A stretch of DNA of 60,841 nucleotides from an uncultured Clostridium sp. (GCA_946553025.1 CAMNRM010000029.1:1-60841); one strand, 5' to 3'; positions 8,106 to 16,635 are shown, numbered from the stretch's first letter. Notes: a model not told the origin generated them from the letters alone. Numbers and translations: made by a program.

Positions 8106-9314
8106 TTAGTTCTTTACGATCTTGTGCTCTCCATTCTCAATCGTAATAATCAGCAGTTCCTTATCCATCCGTCCGTTTTCATCAAAGGTAGTCACACCCG
8201 TTACACCGTCCCATGTGGTGGAACCAATGTACTCATTTAATACTTCGCCGTCCTTATAGTCCTTGCCGTCAGCGATGCAGCGCTCCACCGCGTCCTTAAT
8301 CACGTACACGGCATCGTAGGACTGCGGCGCGTTCTGGTCATAGCCTTCGCCGTACAGTTCGGTGTACTTCTTATCAAACTCCTGTACCTTCTCATCCGGG
8401 TTAGCCGCATCAAACGCGGTATCAATCATAATACCTTCCACGGCTGCGCCGCCTAAATTCGTCAATTCAGGGGAATTGTAGCCCTGACCGATCATCGGAT
8501 AGGAAATGCCGTACTGCTGCATCTGCTTGCAAATCATGGCAACCTCGGTATGATAGCCCCAGAAGATAAAGAAGTCCGGGTTTGCCTGCTGCATCTTGCC
8601 AAGAACCACGGAGAAATCGGTATCGCCTGCGTTGTAGACCTCATTGGCAACCATTTCCAGGTTATAATCGGCACAGACATTTCCGGCAATCTTGTAGCCG
8701 CCGGTTCCAAAGTCGGAGGACTCATACAGGATGGCAAAGGTCTTGGCACCGTTTTCCTCTGCCATGTACTTCATAATATTGCGCATATGTAACTCGTCGG
8801 TCGCGGTCATCTGGTAAATATAGGGATTTCCTGCCTGGGTAACGGCGACATTCGAGGAGGCGGGGGTGATCTGCGGGATCTTTGCCGCCTTAGTGATTTC
8901 CATATTGGCAAGGGTGCAGGAGGAAGCCTGGGAACCGATAACGACATTGACCTTGTCCTGCTCCACAAGCTTCTGCATCGCGGTAACGGAGGTTGCCGGG
9001 ACGCCCTCGTCGTCCACTTCGGCTAAGACGATTTGAATGCTGCCGTTAATTCCGCCGGCGGCGTTGATTTCATTGACCGCCATCTCGGTTGCGTTTTTTA
9101 AGATCTGCCCGGAAACTGCGGAAGAGCCGGAAAGGGGACAGATTAAGCCAAGGGTGAAGGCATCACCGGAAGCGGGGGTGGAAGCGCCGTTATCGGTTGT
9201 GGAAGATGACTGCCCGGCGGCTGATCCGGTTGTTGCGGATGAAGCGTTTGAACCGCAGCCAATCAGGGTAATTGCAGATAAGATTGCCATTCCCCATGCT
9301 AAACATTTTCTCAT
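8106..9314 (-). CDS. livJ: Liv-type ABC substrate-binding lipoprotein
   Basis: A 402-residue periplasmic-binding-protein-type I lipoprotein. The signal peptide ends in the lipobox LIGC (Cys about residue 20), followed by a Ser/Thr-rich tether. The mature domain carries LGLICPLSGSSAVSGQ, AVNEINAAGGINGSIQ and IPQITPASSN, the last being the ligand-binding loop of this family. It captures the substrate outside the cell and delivers it to LivHM. A strong AAAGGAG precedes ATG 9314, and the 187-bp leader before it is unusually structured. The ligand cannot be read from the sequence; the neighbouring enzymes suggest an amine- or amino-acid-like compound. Confidence 0.9.
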   Translation of the reverse strand: MRKCLAWGMAILSAITLIGCGSNASSATTGSAAGQSSSTTDNGASTPASGDAFTLGLICPLSGSSAVSGQILKNATEMAVNEINAAGGINGSIQIVLAEVDDEGVPATSVTAMQKLVEQDKVNVVIGSQASSCTLANMEITKAAKIPQITPASSNVAVTQAGNPYIYQMTATDELHMRNIMKYMAEENGAKTFAILYESSDFGTGGYKIAGNVCADYNLEMVANEVYNAGDTDFSVVLGKMQQANPDFFIFWGYHTEVAMICKQMQQYGISYPMIGQGYNSPELTNLGGAAVEGIMIDTAFDAANPDEKVQEFDKKYTELYGEGYDQNAPQSYDAVYVIKDAVERCIADGKDYKDGEVLNEYIGSTTWDGVTGVTTFDENGRMDKELLIITIENGEHKIVKN

Positions 9315-9339
9315 TGTGATTCTCCTTTCGTTTTACCGG

Positions 9340-9489
9340 AAATCCCCGTCCAATATCCGTTTTCCTGGCTATCAGACGGGATTTCTGTTTACTTTAAAAA
9401 TCCGCCGCCGATTAGGCGGCATCAATTCAGGTATTCCAAGTGCGCCCAGCAGACTTTTATTCATGGCGGTGCACTCACTTGGGGGCGCA
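9340..9489 (-). other. structured intercistronic RNA before livJ
   Basis: The 187-bp gap between the aminotransferase and livJ encodes several stems in the minus-strand transcript. CCAAGTG (9436-9442) pairs with CACTTGG (9476-9482), and TGCGCCC (9441-9447) pairs with GGGCGCA (9483-9489). These two helices share bases and cannot form together. Downstream follow GCCGCC/GGCGGC (9404-9420), whose transcript continues into GGATTTTT like a weak terminator, and AAATCCCCGTC/GACGGGATTT (9340-9384). Two short ORFs, 9 and 30 codons, cross the region. This could set livJ expression apart from its neighbours; no known riboswitch class is recognised. Confidence 0.5.
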
Positions 9490-9501
9490 TGATGGTTCAT
9501 T

Positions 9502-10782
9502 TTATTTTGCAATTTCTGCGGTAATGGCTAAGAACTCATCAATATCTGCGTAAGTATGGCAGTGCAGCGGAGAGATTCTTACGATTCCGTGCTGGTTGAT
9601 GGAATTTACCTGGCGGGCGGAATAGAGGCTTGCGTCGGTTCTTTCGTGAACGACTACGCCCTTGGCTTCATATGCACGGGAGGCTTCTTCGCAGGTCAGC
9701 TTGTCGAATACGATGGGAACGATTAAATCTCTCTGGGTGAGGTCGTCCATATCGACGGCTACATTTACGCCTTCCATATCTAAAAGGCCCTTTACGGAAT
9801 CGGAGCCGTGCAGGAGGCGGTATAATAAGGCGCGTTCATGCAGGGTGATTCTGGTCATTCCTTCGACATAGAGATCTCTGCGGCTCTTGCTGTCGTTAAA
9901 CTGCTCGCCGATCCAGCACACATAATCGAAGATTGCACTGAGCATCGCATACATTCCCGGTGCGCAGCCGCCCATTTCCCAGTTGCTCTGCTTCTCCTCG
10001 ACCAGCTTGTGGTGCGGAAGGTTCATTACCCGTTCGGACAGCCAGCCCACGCCAAGACCCCTTGCGCCGCCGAATTTATAGGGGGCAAAGTTTACGCAGT
10101 CCAGGCCCCAGTTCTTCATATCGGTCAGGCCGTGCGGGGTGTGCTGTACGGAATCGCAGATAATAAAGAGGTCAGGTTTAATCTTATGGGCTTCCCGTGC
10201 AATGGTTTCAATATCTAAGATTGCACCCGTAATATTGGAAGTCATAATTACGCTTAATAAACAGGTATCTTTATCAATCAGCTTAATTACATCTTCCGTA
10301 TTAATCATACCCGTTCTCGGATCGGTCTTTGCCACGCGCAGTTCCTTGCCGTACTTCTCTGCCGGAATCGCACATCCGTCAAATGCGGAAGGATGCTCTA
10401 ACTGCGTGGTAACAACATTCGTCCCCGGAACATTGGCAATAATCACTTCAGAAACATCAAACACAATCATCGAAGCCGTCATGGAAGTCGTAATACATCC
10501 GCCCTCCGCGTTAAACATGGTGGAAATATCCTCACATGCCTTCGTCCGCAGAGAATCCAGATAATCCGAAGCCGCCCCGCCGTGTCCGCCGCAGTTAGGC
10601 AAATCATCTACCTTCTGAAACGCCTCGCTCGCTGCCTTCAGACGGAAAGAACCGCCCGAATTATCAAAAAACAACCGCTTACTCCTGGTAAATGGATCTT
10701 CATCCACAAAATAATATTTCTCACGAATCTGTGCAGTCAGTTCTGCCGGCATCATCTGTCCGTTCTTTAAATTATCGCTCAT
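9502..10782 (-). CDS. class V aminotransferase, cysteine-desulfurase-like
   Basis: A PLP enzyme of 426 residues in the class V (CsdA/SufS/kynureninase-like) fold. The Schiff-base Lys is in FAPYKFGGARGLG, preceded by the cofactor-binding CDSVQHTPHG. The last part, RISPLHCHTYADIDEFL, matches the family C-terminus. The usual mobile catalytic-Cys segment of cysteine desulfurases is not evident, so a lyase, epimerase or transaminase reaction on an imported amino compound is more likely than sulfur mobilisation. ATG 10782 with a GAGG upstream is preferred over the GTG at 10797. Function within the operon is inference. Confidence 0.8.
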   Translation of the reverse strand: MSDNLKNGQMMPAELTAQIREKYYFVDEDPFTRSKRLFFDNSGGSFRLKAASEAFQKVDDLPNCGGHGGAASDYLDSLRTKACEDISTMFNAEGGCITTSMTASMIVFDVSEVIIANVPGTNVVTTQLEHPSAFDGCAIPAEKYGKELRVAKTDPRTGMINTEDVIKLIDKDTCLLSVIMTSNITGAILDIETIAREAHKIKPDLFIICDSVQHTPHGLTDMKNWGLDCVNFAPYKFGGARGLGVGWLSERVMNLPHHKLVEEKQSNWEMGGCAPGMYAMLSAIFDYVCWIGEQFNDSKSRRDLYVEGMTRITLHERALLYRLLHGSDSVKGLLDMEGVNVAVDMDDLTQRDLIVPIVFDKLTCEEASRAYEAKGVVVHERTDASLYSARQVNSINQHGIVRISPLHCHTYADIDEFLAITAEIAK

Positions 10783-10915
10783 TTCTCTATTCCTCACTTA
10801 CTCCAATTTTCACACCAATGATCTGTTCCTTCATTCTCTATAAAAAGTTCGTTCATCTGCCAAAAAACATCTTTCTAACCAACTCCGGTACACCAGCTCC
10901 GGCAGCATTCCCTCA

Positions 10916-11878
10916 TCAGTCAAAAACAACCTTCCCATGGTCAAAGATCACTTTCCCGTCCAGTTCAATCGTCGGGTCCTTAAACATCATATCAATATGT
11001 AAGATAAAGTCCTGATTATCCGTTTCATTATTTCCCAGCGCCACATGCACGTACCCGCTGCAGCCTTCATCCTCAAGCATTCTCCCGCAAAGGGAAGCAT
11101 CCGGGTTTAATCCAATCCCAATTTCGCCCACGCGGTACATTCTCGGGTCATAAACCTTCGCTAACTCTGCCGCAAATCTCTCGGCTTCTTCCCCGCCCTC
11201 AATCCGGGTAACAAAGCTGTTCTCCACATATAAGGTAATCGGTTCTTTTAACACGCCCATAGCCGGATGGGTAATGCTGCCGTCAACGACAATCTTTCCA
11301 TGCGCTGTTCCTGGAATTGCACCGGAAGCCATCTCGATATCCGGCGGTGAGCAGGTTTCGCCCGGATTTCTTACCATGCCGTACTGCGGGAACAGCTTGT
11401 GTCCCTTAATGCTTGCGTAGTAATCCGTTCCTGCCTCCGTTGTAATATGAATCTTATCGCCGTCCTTCATGCTTTTTAACATCTGGTCAACATACTTTCT
11501 GTCGGCTTCAAAGTCGGTGTACAGACCGCCCTTTTCCAGCATTTCCAGGCTGTAATCACAGCAGTTCAAATCTCTGGCACCTGCAGCACACGCATCCCTT
11601 CTGGCATGGCTGTGGGATAAGGAAAATTTCGTGGCGCGAAAGATAACGTCCGCCTTTAACATTGCTGCGGCAACTAAAGCGGTTGGCTCCTCTCCGTGCA
11701 TTTTCCTTGGTTCCATCATCACCATAGTCTTATTGGGAAATTCCTCTGCGGCATCCCACAAAGCCATACCGATTTCCAAGCTGTCGGTATCGGTTACGAT
11801 TAAGATATTTTCCTCCGGCTGACAATTTGCGCAGATCGTTAATAGACGTCTGCAAGCTTCATAAATTTTCTTTGCCAT
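10916..11878 (-). CDS. M29 aminopeptidase/NicX-like metalloenzyme
   Basis: First gene of the catabolic operon, 320 residues from ATG 11878 (AAGGAG upstream). It belongs to the fold shared by M29 aminopeptidases and the ring-cleaving dioxygenase NicX. Recognisable segments are a late His in GYVHVALG and a H-x-D in LHIDMM, which match the NicX-type metal-ligand layout (His, His, Asp), and the closing DGKVIFDHGKVVF typical of the group. It is cytosolic, with no signal peptide. Whether it hydrolyses an amide/peptide or cleaves a ring cannot be decided from sequence. The 133-bp gap to the aminotransferase contains nothing recognisable. Confidence 0.75.
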   Translation of the reverse strand: MAKKIYEACRRLLTICANCQPEENILIVTDTDSLEIGMALWDAAEEFPNKTMVMMEPRKMHGEEPTALVAAAMLKADVIFRATKFSLSHSHARRDACAAGARDLNCCDYSLEMLEKGGLYTDFEADRKYVDQMLKSMKDGDKIHITTEAGTDYYASIKGHKLFPQYGMVRNPGETCSPPDIEMASGAIPGTAHGKIVVDGSITHPAMGVLKEPITLYVENSFVTRIEGGEEAERFAAELAKVYDPRMYRVGEIGIGLNPDASLCGRMLEDEGCSGYVHVALGNNETDNQDFILHIDMMFKDPTIELDGKVIFDHGKVVFD

Positions 11879-11976
11879 GATAAGGCTCCTTTCTTGTGCT
11901 TCCTGTGTTTGCTGTGCTTGTTTTTTCATTTCCTTTGTTAATGCCTGTGCTGCCGCTTGTAAAAATTATATGTTTT

Positions 11977-11994
11977 TATTTACTCGTGTAAATA
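11977..11994. promoter_or_regulatory. LacI-type operator in the leader of the catabolic operon
   Basis: TATTTAC-TCGT-GTAAATA is an 18-bp near-perfect dyad centred on CG, as LacI-family operators usually are. It lies about 165 bp inside the transcript started at the promoter 12157-12185 and matches that operator over 14 central bases. The distance would suit a repression loop or roadblock. The rest of the gap 11879-12333 is leader sequence with no gene. Confidence 0.75.
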
Positions 11995-12156
11995 CAAGAG
12001 CAAAAAATTTTTACCCTGATTTCGGGCTTATCTTTGGTGAAAGCATGGATAAAAGTTCCAGGTTTATCGACGAATTCCTGGGATTCTTGCGCAATTTTAC
12101 ATATTTCTCTGTATAATTGCTGTTCTTTCTTTTTCCCTTGCTTTTTTGATGGCTCT

Positions 12157-12185
12157 ATCATAGCACACTTTTTTACTCGTGTAAA
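12157..12185 (-). promoter_or_regulatory. promoter and LacI-type operator of the catabolic operon
   Basis: On the minus strand, TTTACA (12180-12185), a 17-bp spacer and TATGAT (12157-12162) make a good sigma-A promoter. The operator TTTACTCGTGTAAA (12172-12185) covers the -35 box and the start of the spacer, so a bound repressor would exclude polymerase. The leader to the first start codon (11878) is about 270 nt. A GGCGG...CCGCC hairpin near 12288-12313 may end the regulator transcript but lacks a T-tract. Confidence 0.75.
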
Positions 12186-12333
12186 TACCTTTTTAAAAAA
12201 AATTTTACCTTTTTCTTCTGCCCTCCTTTCATCCTCCCCCTGACCACACCCATCTGGGCGCTCGTAAACGTAAATCCTTTCAGGATGGGCGGACTTCGTC
12301 CGATAAGACCGCCTTACACAGAAGCCCCGCAAA

Positions 12334-13326
12334 TCAGGAGCTTCCGCGCACTTCGAGAGAAACCTTGATAAACGTATCTTCGGCCTCCTCCTTCTCGATA
12401 AGCTTCAGCATCGTATCCACCAAGCACCGGGCAAATTCCTCTTTGGAAAAGTCAATGCTGGTCAGCGGCGGCGATACCAGTTGGGAAAGGTAGGTATTAT
12501 CCATGCCGGTCACTGCCATATCCTGAGGAACACGAAGTCCAAGCTTCTTTACATACTGCATAATATTTCCCGCCAGGTAATCATCCCCGGCGACAATCGC
12601 GGTGGGGCGATCCGACGACGGCCCGGAAAACACCAGATCAAAAATCGTCGAATAAATCGTTTCCAGGGAATCGGTATTCCTGCAGACCAGATTTTCTTCA
12701 TAGGAAAGCCCGTTTTCCTCCAATGCATCTTTATAGGCCCGCTCGCGGAATCCCTTTTTCAGGTTCATATTATAGCGCAGAGGCGGCGCAAAAATAATCC
12801 GCTTATGCCCCTTAACCATTAAATAATTCACTGCCTTTTTAATCCCGCCGTAAATATCGGGGGCAACGGTAACGATATTGGGTTCAAGAAAACTGTAATC
12901 CCTGGTCTTATACAGGACAATGGGAATCCCCGCACCGGCAATCTCATTTAATTCGCTGGCGGTATACCGGTTGGTCAGCATAAACACCCCGTCAAACCGC
13001 CCCTCAATCAGCATCTGAATAAAATCCTCCCCGTCCCGGCTGTAGCAGTGCGAAACAAAATAGCCCTTGTCAAAAAACATATTTTCTGCAATATCCAGCC
13101 AGTTATTCCTCAGATTATCGCAGACGAAGGCTATCTGCATGGATTTATTGGTTTTTAAACTCCTTGCATACAGATTCGGCCGGTAATGCAGTTCCTCAAT
13201 AGCCTTCTTCACCGCCAGGGTTTTTTCCTCGCTGACAAACTTTGTCTGGTTAATCACATAGGAAACAATTGCCGGGGAAACCCCTGCCAGCTTGGCGACA
13301 TCATTGCGCGTAATTTTCTTCTTCAA
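12334..13326 (-). CDS. LacI-family transcriptional regulator
   Basis: A 330-residue LacI/GalR repressor. The N-terminal HTH and hinge (DVAKLAGVSPAIVSYVIN, then HYRPNLYARSL) are followed by a periplasmic-binding-like effector domain ending in a typical GMDNTYLSQLVSPPLTSID. Its start overlaps the ThrE-like gene by 4 bp (ATGA). It is the best candidate to bind the TACTCGTGT operators at 11977-11994, 12172-12185 and about 14671-14683, thereby controlling both the catabolic operon and its own exporter-regulator operon. The effector is unknown, probably the imported substrate or an intermediate. Confidence 0.9.
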   Translation of the reverse strand: MKKKITRNDVAKLAGVSPAIVSYVINQTKFVSEEKTLAVKKAIEELHYRPNLYARSLKTNKSMQIAFVCDNLRNNWLDIAENMFFDKGYFVSHCYSRDGEDFIQMLIEGRFDGVFMLTNRYTASELNEIAGAGIPIVLYKTRDYSFLEPNIVTVAPDIYGGIKKAVNYLMVKGHKRIIFAPPLRYNMNLKKGFRERAYKDALEENGLSYEENLVCRNTDSLETIYSTIFDLVFSGPSSDRPTAIVAGDDYLAGNIMQYVKKLGLRVPQDMAVTGMDNTYLSQLVSPPLTSIDFSKEEFARCLVDTMLKLIEKEEAEDTFIKVSLEVRGSS

Positions 13327-13793
13327 ACTTCCACCTCTTTTCTCTTTATGTTTTTATAATGCATCCCCACGGCACGAACAAGCTTTGCCGCATAGGAGGC
13401 CAGCATAATTCCCAGGGCAATCGCGCCCGCTTCTATCAATACCCGATTGGAAAAATTTCCAAACTGTACATACTCTCCCCGCACAAGATGCTGCATCGTA
13501 TAGTACAGATCCCCGCCCGGGATTTCAGGAATCAGCATGGGCACCAGCATTAAAATTACCGGCGTTTTAATAATTCTTGCCAGAAGTTCGCTTAACACGG
13601 CGACAAAAAAGCTTGCGGCAAACAGCCCGACAAACATCCCGTAGCCATGGGCAACACAGACCAGATACACCACCCACCCCGCCGCACCGCCCAGGGCTAT
13701 CCAGATTAATTTTTTATCATACACGCCAAAAAGGATAGCAAATCCCACAGAACCAATTAAACCCATAATCGTCTGAATAATATAAAATTCCAT
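13323..13793 (-). CDS. threonine/serine exporter family, C-terminal half-protein
   Basis: A 156-residue membrane protein with about five hydrophobic segments of the ThrE C-terminal type (DUF3815-like): GLIGSVGFAILFGV, LIWIALGGAAGWVVYL and PEIPGGDLYYTMQHL. In many Firmicutes ThrE is split into two adjacent genes as here. With the preceding protein it should form an amino-acid exporter in the membrane. Coupled by ATGA overlap to the LacI gene downstream. Confidence 0.85.
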   Translation of the reverse strand: MEFYIIQTIMGLIGSVGFAILFGVYDKKLIWIALGGAAGWVVYLVCVAHGYGMFVGLFAASFFVAVLSELLARIIKTPVILMLVPMLIPEIPGGDLYYTMQHLVRGEYVQFGNFSNRVLIEAGAIALGIMLASYAAKLVRAVGMHYKNIKRKEVEV

Positions 13794-13811
13794 TTTCTTC
13801 CAATACTCCTT

Positions 13812-14582
13812 CTATACACCCACCAGCAGAATAATGGCAAAGCCCATCGCCACAGAAACAGCTTTTAACAGGGCCTCGCTCATATTTAACAGACCGCTGA
13901 TCATATCGCCGTTAATCATATCCCGCAGGGAATTGGTCAGCTGTATTCCGGGAATCACTAACATAATATTGCCAATCATAATCTTGTCCGGCTGTACCCC
14001 AATCCCTGCCCGCACAAGCACCGACACGGTAAGCGCCGTCAATGCGCTGCAGATCATGGTCTGGAGAATGCTGTTCAGCTTTAAGAGCGAACTGACCCAG
14101 AGCGTCCCAAACAAAACCATACCCGAAAGCGCCGCCGCCAGCCCGTCCATCCAAAAACCGCCGAAAAAAACCGAGAGCGAGGCGGAAATCATCATATACA
14201 TCGCCAGCTTCAGTCCGTCTGACCCCTTTTTCATCTGCTGAATCTTTCGGATCTCCTCCTGCAGGGCTTCTAAGGGAAGCGGTGCAGCACAGACCCTGCG
14301 CGACAGCCCGTTCACCAGTTCCACCTTCCCCAGATCGGTATCCCTCTCCCTGATCCGCCGGGTCTGCGTAATCGTCTGCCCGTCCGGCATCCTTGCGCTG
14401 GCGACAATGCTGGAGGTAATCGTAAACACATCCGATCGAATAAAGCCATAAGCCCTGCATAAGCGCGAAATCGTATCCTCCACCCGGTTCACCTCCGCCC
14501 CGTGGGTTAAAAGAAGCTCCCCGATATCCATAATGGCGGACAAGAAACCATTCATCTTCATCATTTGGGATTCCATGTTCAT
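13812..14582 (-). CDS. threonine/serine exporter family, N-terminal half-protein
   Basis: The ThrE N-terminal type (DUF1212-like): a cytosolic portion with LLTHGAEVNRVEDTISRLC, then about five membrane segments including the exporter motif MLVIPGIQLTNSLRDM followed by GDMISGL. ATG 14582 is preferred over 14612 because AGGAAG lies seven bases upstream. It is the first gene of the operon with the second ThrE half and the LacI regulator, so export of an amino acid is co-regulated with the import/catabolism operon. Confidence 0.87.
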   Translation of the reverse strand: MNMESQMMKMNGFLSAIMDIGELLLTHGAEVNRVEDTISRLCRAYGFIRSDVFTITSSIVASARMPDGQTITQTRRIRERDTDLGKVELVNGLSRRVCAAPLPLEALQEEIRKIQQMKKGSDGLKLAMYMMISASLSVFFGGFWMDGLAAALSGMVLFGTLWVSSLLKLNSILQTMICSALTALTVSVLVRAGIGVQPDKIMIGNIMLVIPGIQLTNSLRDMINGDMISGLLNMSEALLKAVSVAMGFAIILLVGV

Positions 14583-14654
14583 TCTGTGTTCTTCCTGCTT
14601 TCCTTTTCTCATTTACCAATTCTTTTTCATTCGCCGATAAAATCCGGTAAAACC

Positions 14655-14683
14655 ATTATAAATCAATTGGTTACTCGTGTCAA
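14655..14683 (-). promoter_or_regulatory. promoter and LacI-type operator of the exporter-regulator operon
   Basis: Consensus TTGACA (14678-14683), 17-bp spacer, consensus TATAAT (14655-14660) on the minus strand. The sequence GTTACTCGTGTCAA (14670-14683) across the -35 box and spacer matches the operator at 12172-12185, with one changed base in the right half-site. The geometry relative to the -35 box is the same in both promoters, which argues for a shared repressor and autoregulation. Confidence 0.8.
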
Positions 14684-14748
14684 TATATTTTTATTATAAA
14701 CTAACTTGCTATACACAACTTTATAAATAAACAACTTTCTTCCATCTC

Positions 14749-14777
14749 TTGAAAAATAAAACATTCTTTGCTATATT
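14749..14777 (+). promoter_or_regulatory. possible promoter of the thioesterase gene
   Basis: TTGAAA (14749-14754), 17 bp, TATATT (14772-14777). A nearby TATAAT (14784-14789) is a better -10 but has no good -35 at the right distance. The assignment is tentative. Confidence 0.4.
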
Positions 14778-14813
14778 TTATAGTATAATCAAATCTAAAG
14801 GAGCTGTTATTTC

Positions 14814-15185
14814 ATGAAAATCATTAACCACCGCTACGTAAGAATGGAACAAATGAACCATCATGGTTCCCTCTACTCTGGAGTTTTAACGGACTGGATG
14901 ACCGAAGCAGCCTTTTTTGGCGCTGCGCAGACCTTAAACCGAAGGGACAACATGGTGATGTGTGCTGTCCAGGATTTCCGCTTTATTTCACCGGTCAGTC
15001 TGGGGGACATCCTTCATTTTGAATATGAACTGGTCAAGGTCGGCCGCACCAGCCTGACGATTGCTGTGGAAGCCCGCGATATGCTGAACCCAAAAACCCT
15101 TTTTGCTTCCTGTCAGGTTGTATTTGTAAATACCGATGAACAGGGAAAAAGCGCCCCCCACGGCCTTACCCTTCCTTCTGTGTAA
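14814..15185 (+). CDS. hot-dog acyl-CoA thioesterase, YciA-like
   Basis: A 123-residue single hot-dog-fold protein. The pattern YVRMEQMNHHGSLYSGVL, with Gly and Asp after the first strand (GVLTDWMTEA), then FISPVSLGDILHFEYELVKVGRTS, matches YciA/4HBT-type acyl-CoA thioesterases, which act as multimers. The catalytic Asp is probably the one in TDWMTEA. It is monocistronic on the plus strand, between the divergent exporter operon and the convergent carboxypeptidase gene. GGAG precedes the start. The acyl-CoA substrate is unknown. Confidence 0.8.
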   Translation: MKIINHRYVRMEQMNHHGSLYSGVLTDWMTEAAFFGAAQTLNRRDNMVMCAVQDFRFISPVSLGDILHFEYELVKVGRTSLTIAVEARDMLNPKTLFASCQVVFVNTDEQGKSAPHGLTLPSV

Positions 15186-15208
15186 CCTTTTTACCGAAAT
15201 ATCATCTA

Positions 15209-15248
15209 CATAGAAATGCGATCCGCATCATAGAAATACAATCCGTAT
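15209..15248. repeat. 20-bp direct repeat, two copies
   Basis: CATAGAAATGCGATCCGCAT (15209-15228) is followed directly by a copy with three changes (15229-15248). Each copy contains a small dyad (ATGCG/CGCAT and ATAC/GTAT). It lies between converging genes. A further hairpin (GCAGGGT at 15272-15278 with ACCCTGC at 15304-15310) overlaps the stop codon of the carboxypeptidase gene but lacks a T-tract. Confidence 0.6.
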
Positions 15249-15301
15249 CCCTTTTTCATCATCGCAGCTATGCAGGGTCAGACACCTCTATCCAGAGGAA
15301 C

Positions 15302-16576
15302 TTACCCTGCTTCTCCATTTCCCCCAAGCCAGGCCCTTCCCACCCACTGAAGGCACCATTCCAGCGAAAACCGTTTTGCCCCCTGGGCGGTCAGCACCGG
15401 GTAGGAGGCCACCTTTTGATCGTTTAAATAATACTCCACGCTCCCCACCTTCTCCCCCTTCATCACCGGCGCTTCCAGGTTTTCAGGAAGATTTCTGACG
15501 ATCCTTACCTTATCCTGCGCACTCACCAAAAACGGCAGTTCCTTCTTGTCTGCATCGCCCAGCACAAGTTCAACCTCGCAGTCCTCCCAGTCCGTGCTGC
15601 CCGCTTCCCTTCCCACGCCCTCCCTTACGGGCAATGTTGGCAGTTCACATTCCCGGTAAATATTTCTGTACTGGTAATTCTCCTTTCCGTAGCCAATCAG
15701 TTCCTGAACATCCGACCATTTATAGGTCTTGTGCGGCGGCCAGCCGCAGCCCAAAAGCGCCACAATAAACGTCCTTCCCTCATCCTCCACCGCACCGATA
15801 TAGCAGTAGCCTGCCCCGCTGGTAAATCCGGTTTTTCCGGACAATGCCCCCGGCATCATGGTAAGCAGGGCATTATGATTATGGCACTGATAATTTCCCT
15901 TCCCGTCGGCGTCCCCAAAACGGTAGTCCGCCGTCCGGGTAATCTGTAAAAACTCCTCGGCCTTTGGAGATTCCCGGATACAGTACTGCATGATCCGCGC
16001 CAGATCCTCGGCAGTCGTCGAATGGATGTGTTCCTTTCCCTCCTCATCGACGATCTTCCCGTCCAGACCATTGGGGGTGATAAACCAGGTATTTTTACAG
16101 CCAAGCTCCTGCGCCTTTCGGTTCATCTGCCGGGCAAATTCTTCCACGCTTCCCGCCGTTGCCTCTGCCACAGCCACAGCAGAATCATTGTGCGATTCCA
16201 GCATCAGGGAATAGAGGATATCCCGGGTATAAAACCTCTGCCCTGCCTGCATTCCCAGATGTACCTTGGGCTGTGCGGCGGCGTGGGCGGAAATTTCCGC
16301 AATCTTATCATCCTCCCCAAGTCCTGCCTCCAAAGCCAGAATACAGGTCATAATCTTTGTGGTACTTGCCATGGGACGGGCGGTTTCCCCGTTTTGCTCC
16401 CATAAAATACGTCCTGATTTGCCGTCCATCAATACTGCGGACTGCGCATAAAGGCGGACGTCCTCTGGATTGTCCCCATGATCCGCAAAAGAGGCTGACG
16501 TTATCCCCAGGCAGAAAACAAGCGCCCAGATAACGACAGCCTTTGCTGTTTTTCTTTTTTTTCTCTGCATCTCCAT
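15302..16576 (-). CDS. serine-type D-Ala-D-Ala carboxypeptidase
   Basis: A penicillin-binding protein of the S11 family (DacB/DacF-like), 424 residues from ATG 16576. The catalytic Ser and Lys are in STTK (residues 71-74), SHN is at about 128-130 and SGKTG near 238. An N-terminal hydrophobic segment exports it, and a C-terminal beta-rich domain with a hydrophobic end likely holds it on the membrane. It trims D-Ala from peptidoglycan stem peptides. The longer frame begins at a GTG (16582) just two codons upstream, so the start is uncertain. The sortase gene lies upstream across a tandem repeat. Confidence 0.9.
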   Translation of the reverse strand: MEMQRKKRKTAKAVVIWALVFCLGITSASFADHGDNPEDVRLYAQSAVLMDGKSGRILWEQNGETARPMASTTKIMTCILALEAGLGEDDKIAEISAHAAAQPKVHLGMQAGQRFYTRDILYSLMLESHNDSAVAVAEATAGSVEEFARQMNRKAQELGCKNTWFITPNGLDGKIVDEEGKEHIHSTTAEDLARIMQYCIRESPKAEEFLQITRTADYRFGDADGKGNYQCHNHNALLTMMPGALSGKTGFTSGAGYCYIGAVEDEGRTFIVALLGCGWPPHKTYKWSDVQELIGYGKENYQYRNIYRECELPTLPVREGVGREAGSTDWEDCEVELVLGDADKKELPFLVSAQDKVRIVRNLPENLEAPVMKGEKVGSVEYYLNDQKVASYPVLTAQGAKRFSLEWCLQWVGRAWLGGNGEAG

Positions 16577-16635
16577 CCGCACACCGCCAGATTTACTTGT
16601 TAAACTTTATTCACCGGCCAATGCAGATATGACTG

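Noticed and set aside
12288-12313. GGCGG...CCGCC hairpin as intrinsic terminator of the LacI gene
   Set aside because: No T-tract follows on the minus strand, so I only mention it.
11976-12332. 118-codon minus-strand frame upstream of the NicX-like gene
   Set aside because: It covers the promoter, both operators and the leader; the codon content is not protein-like.
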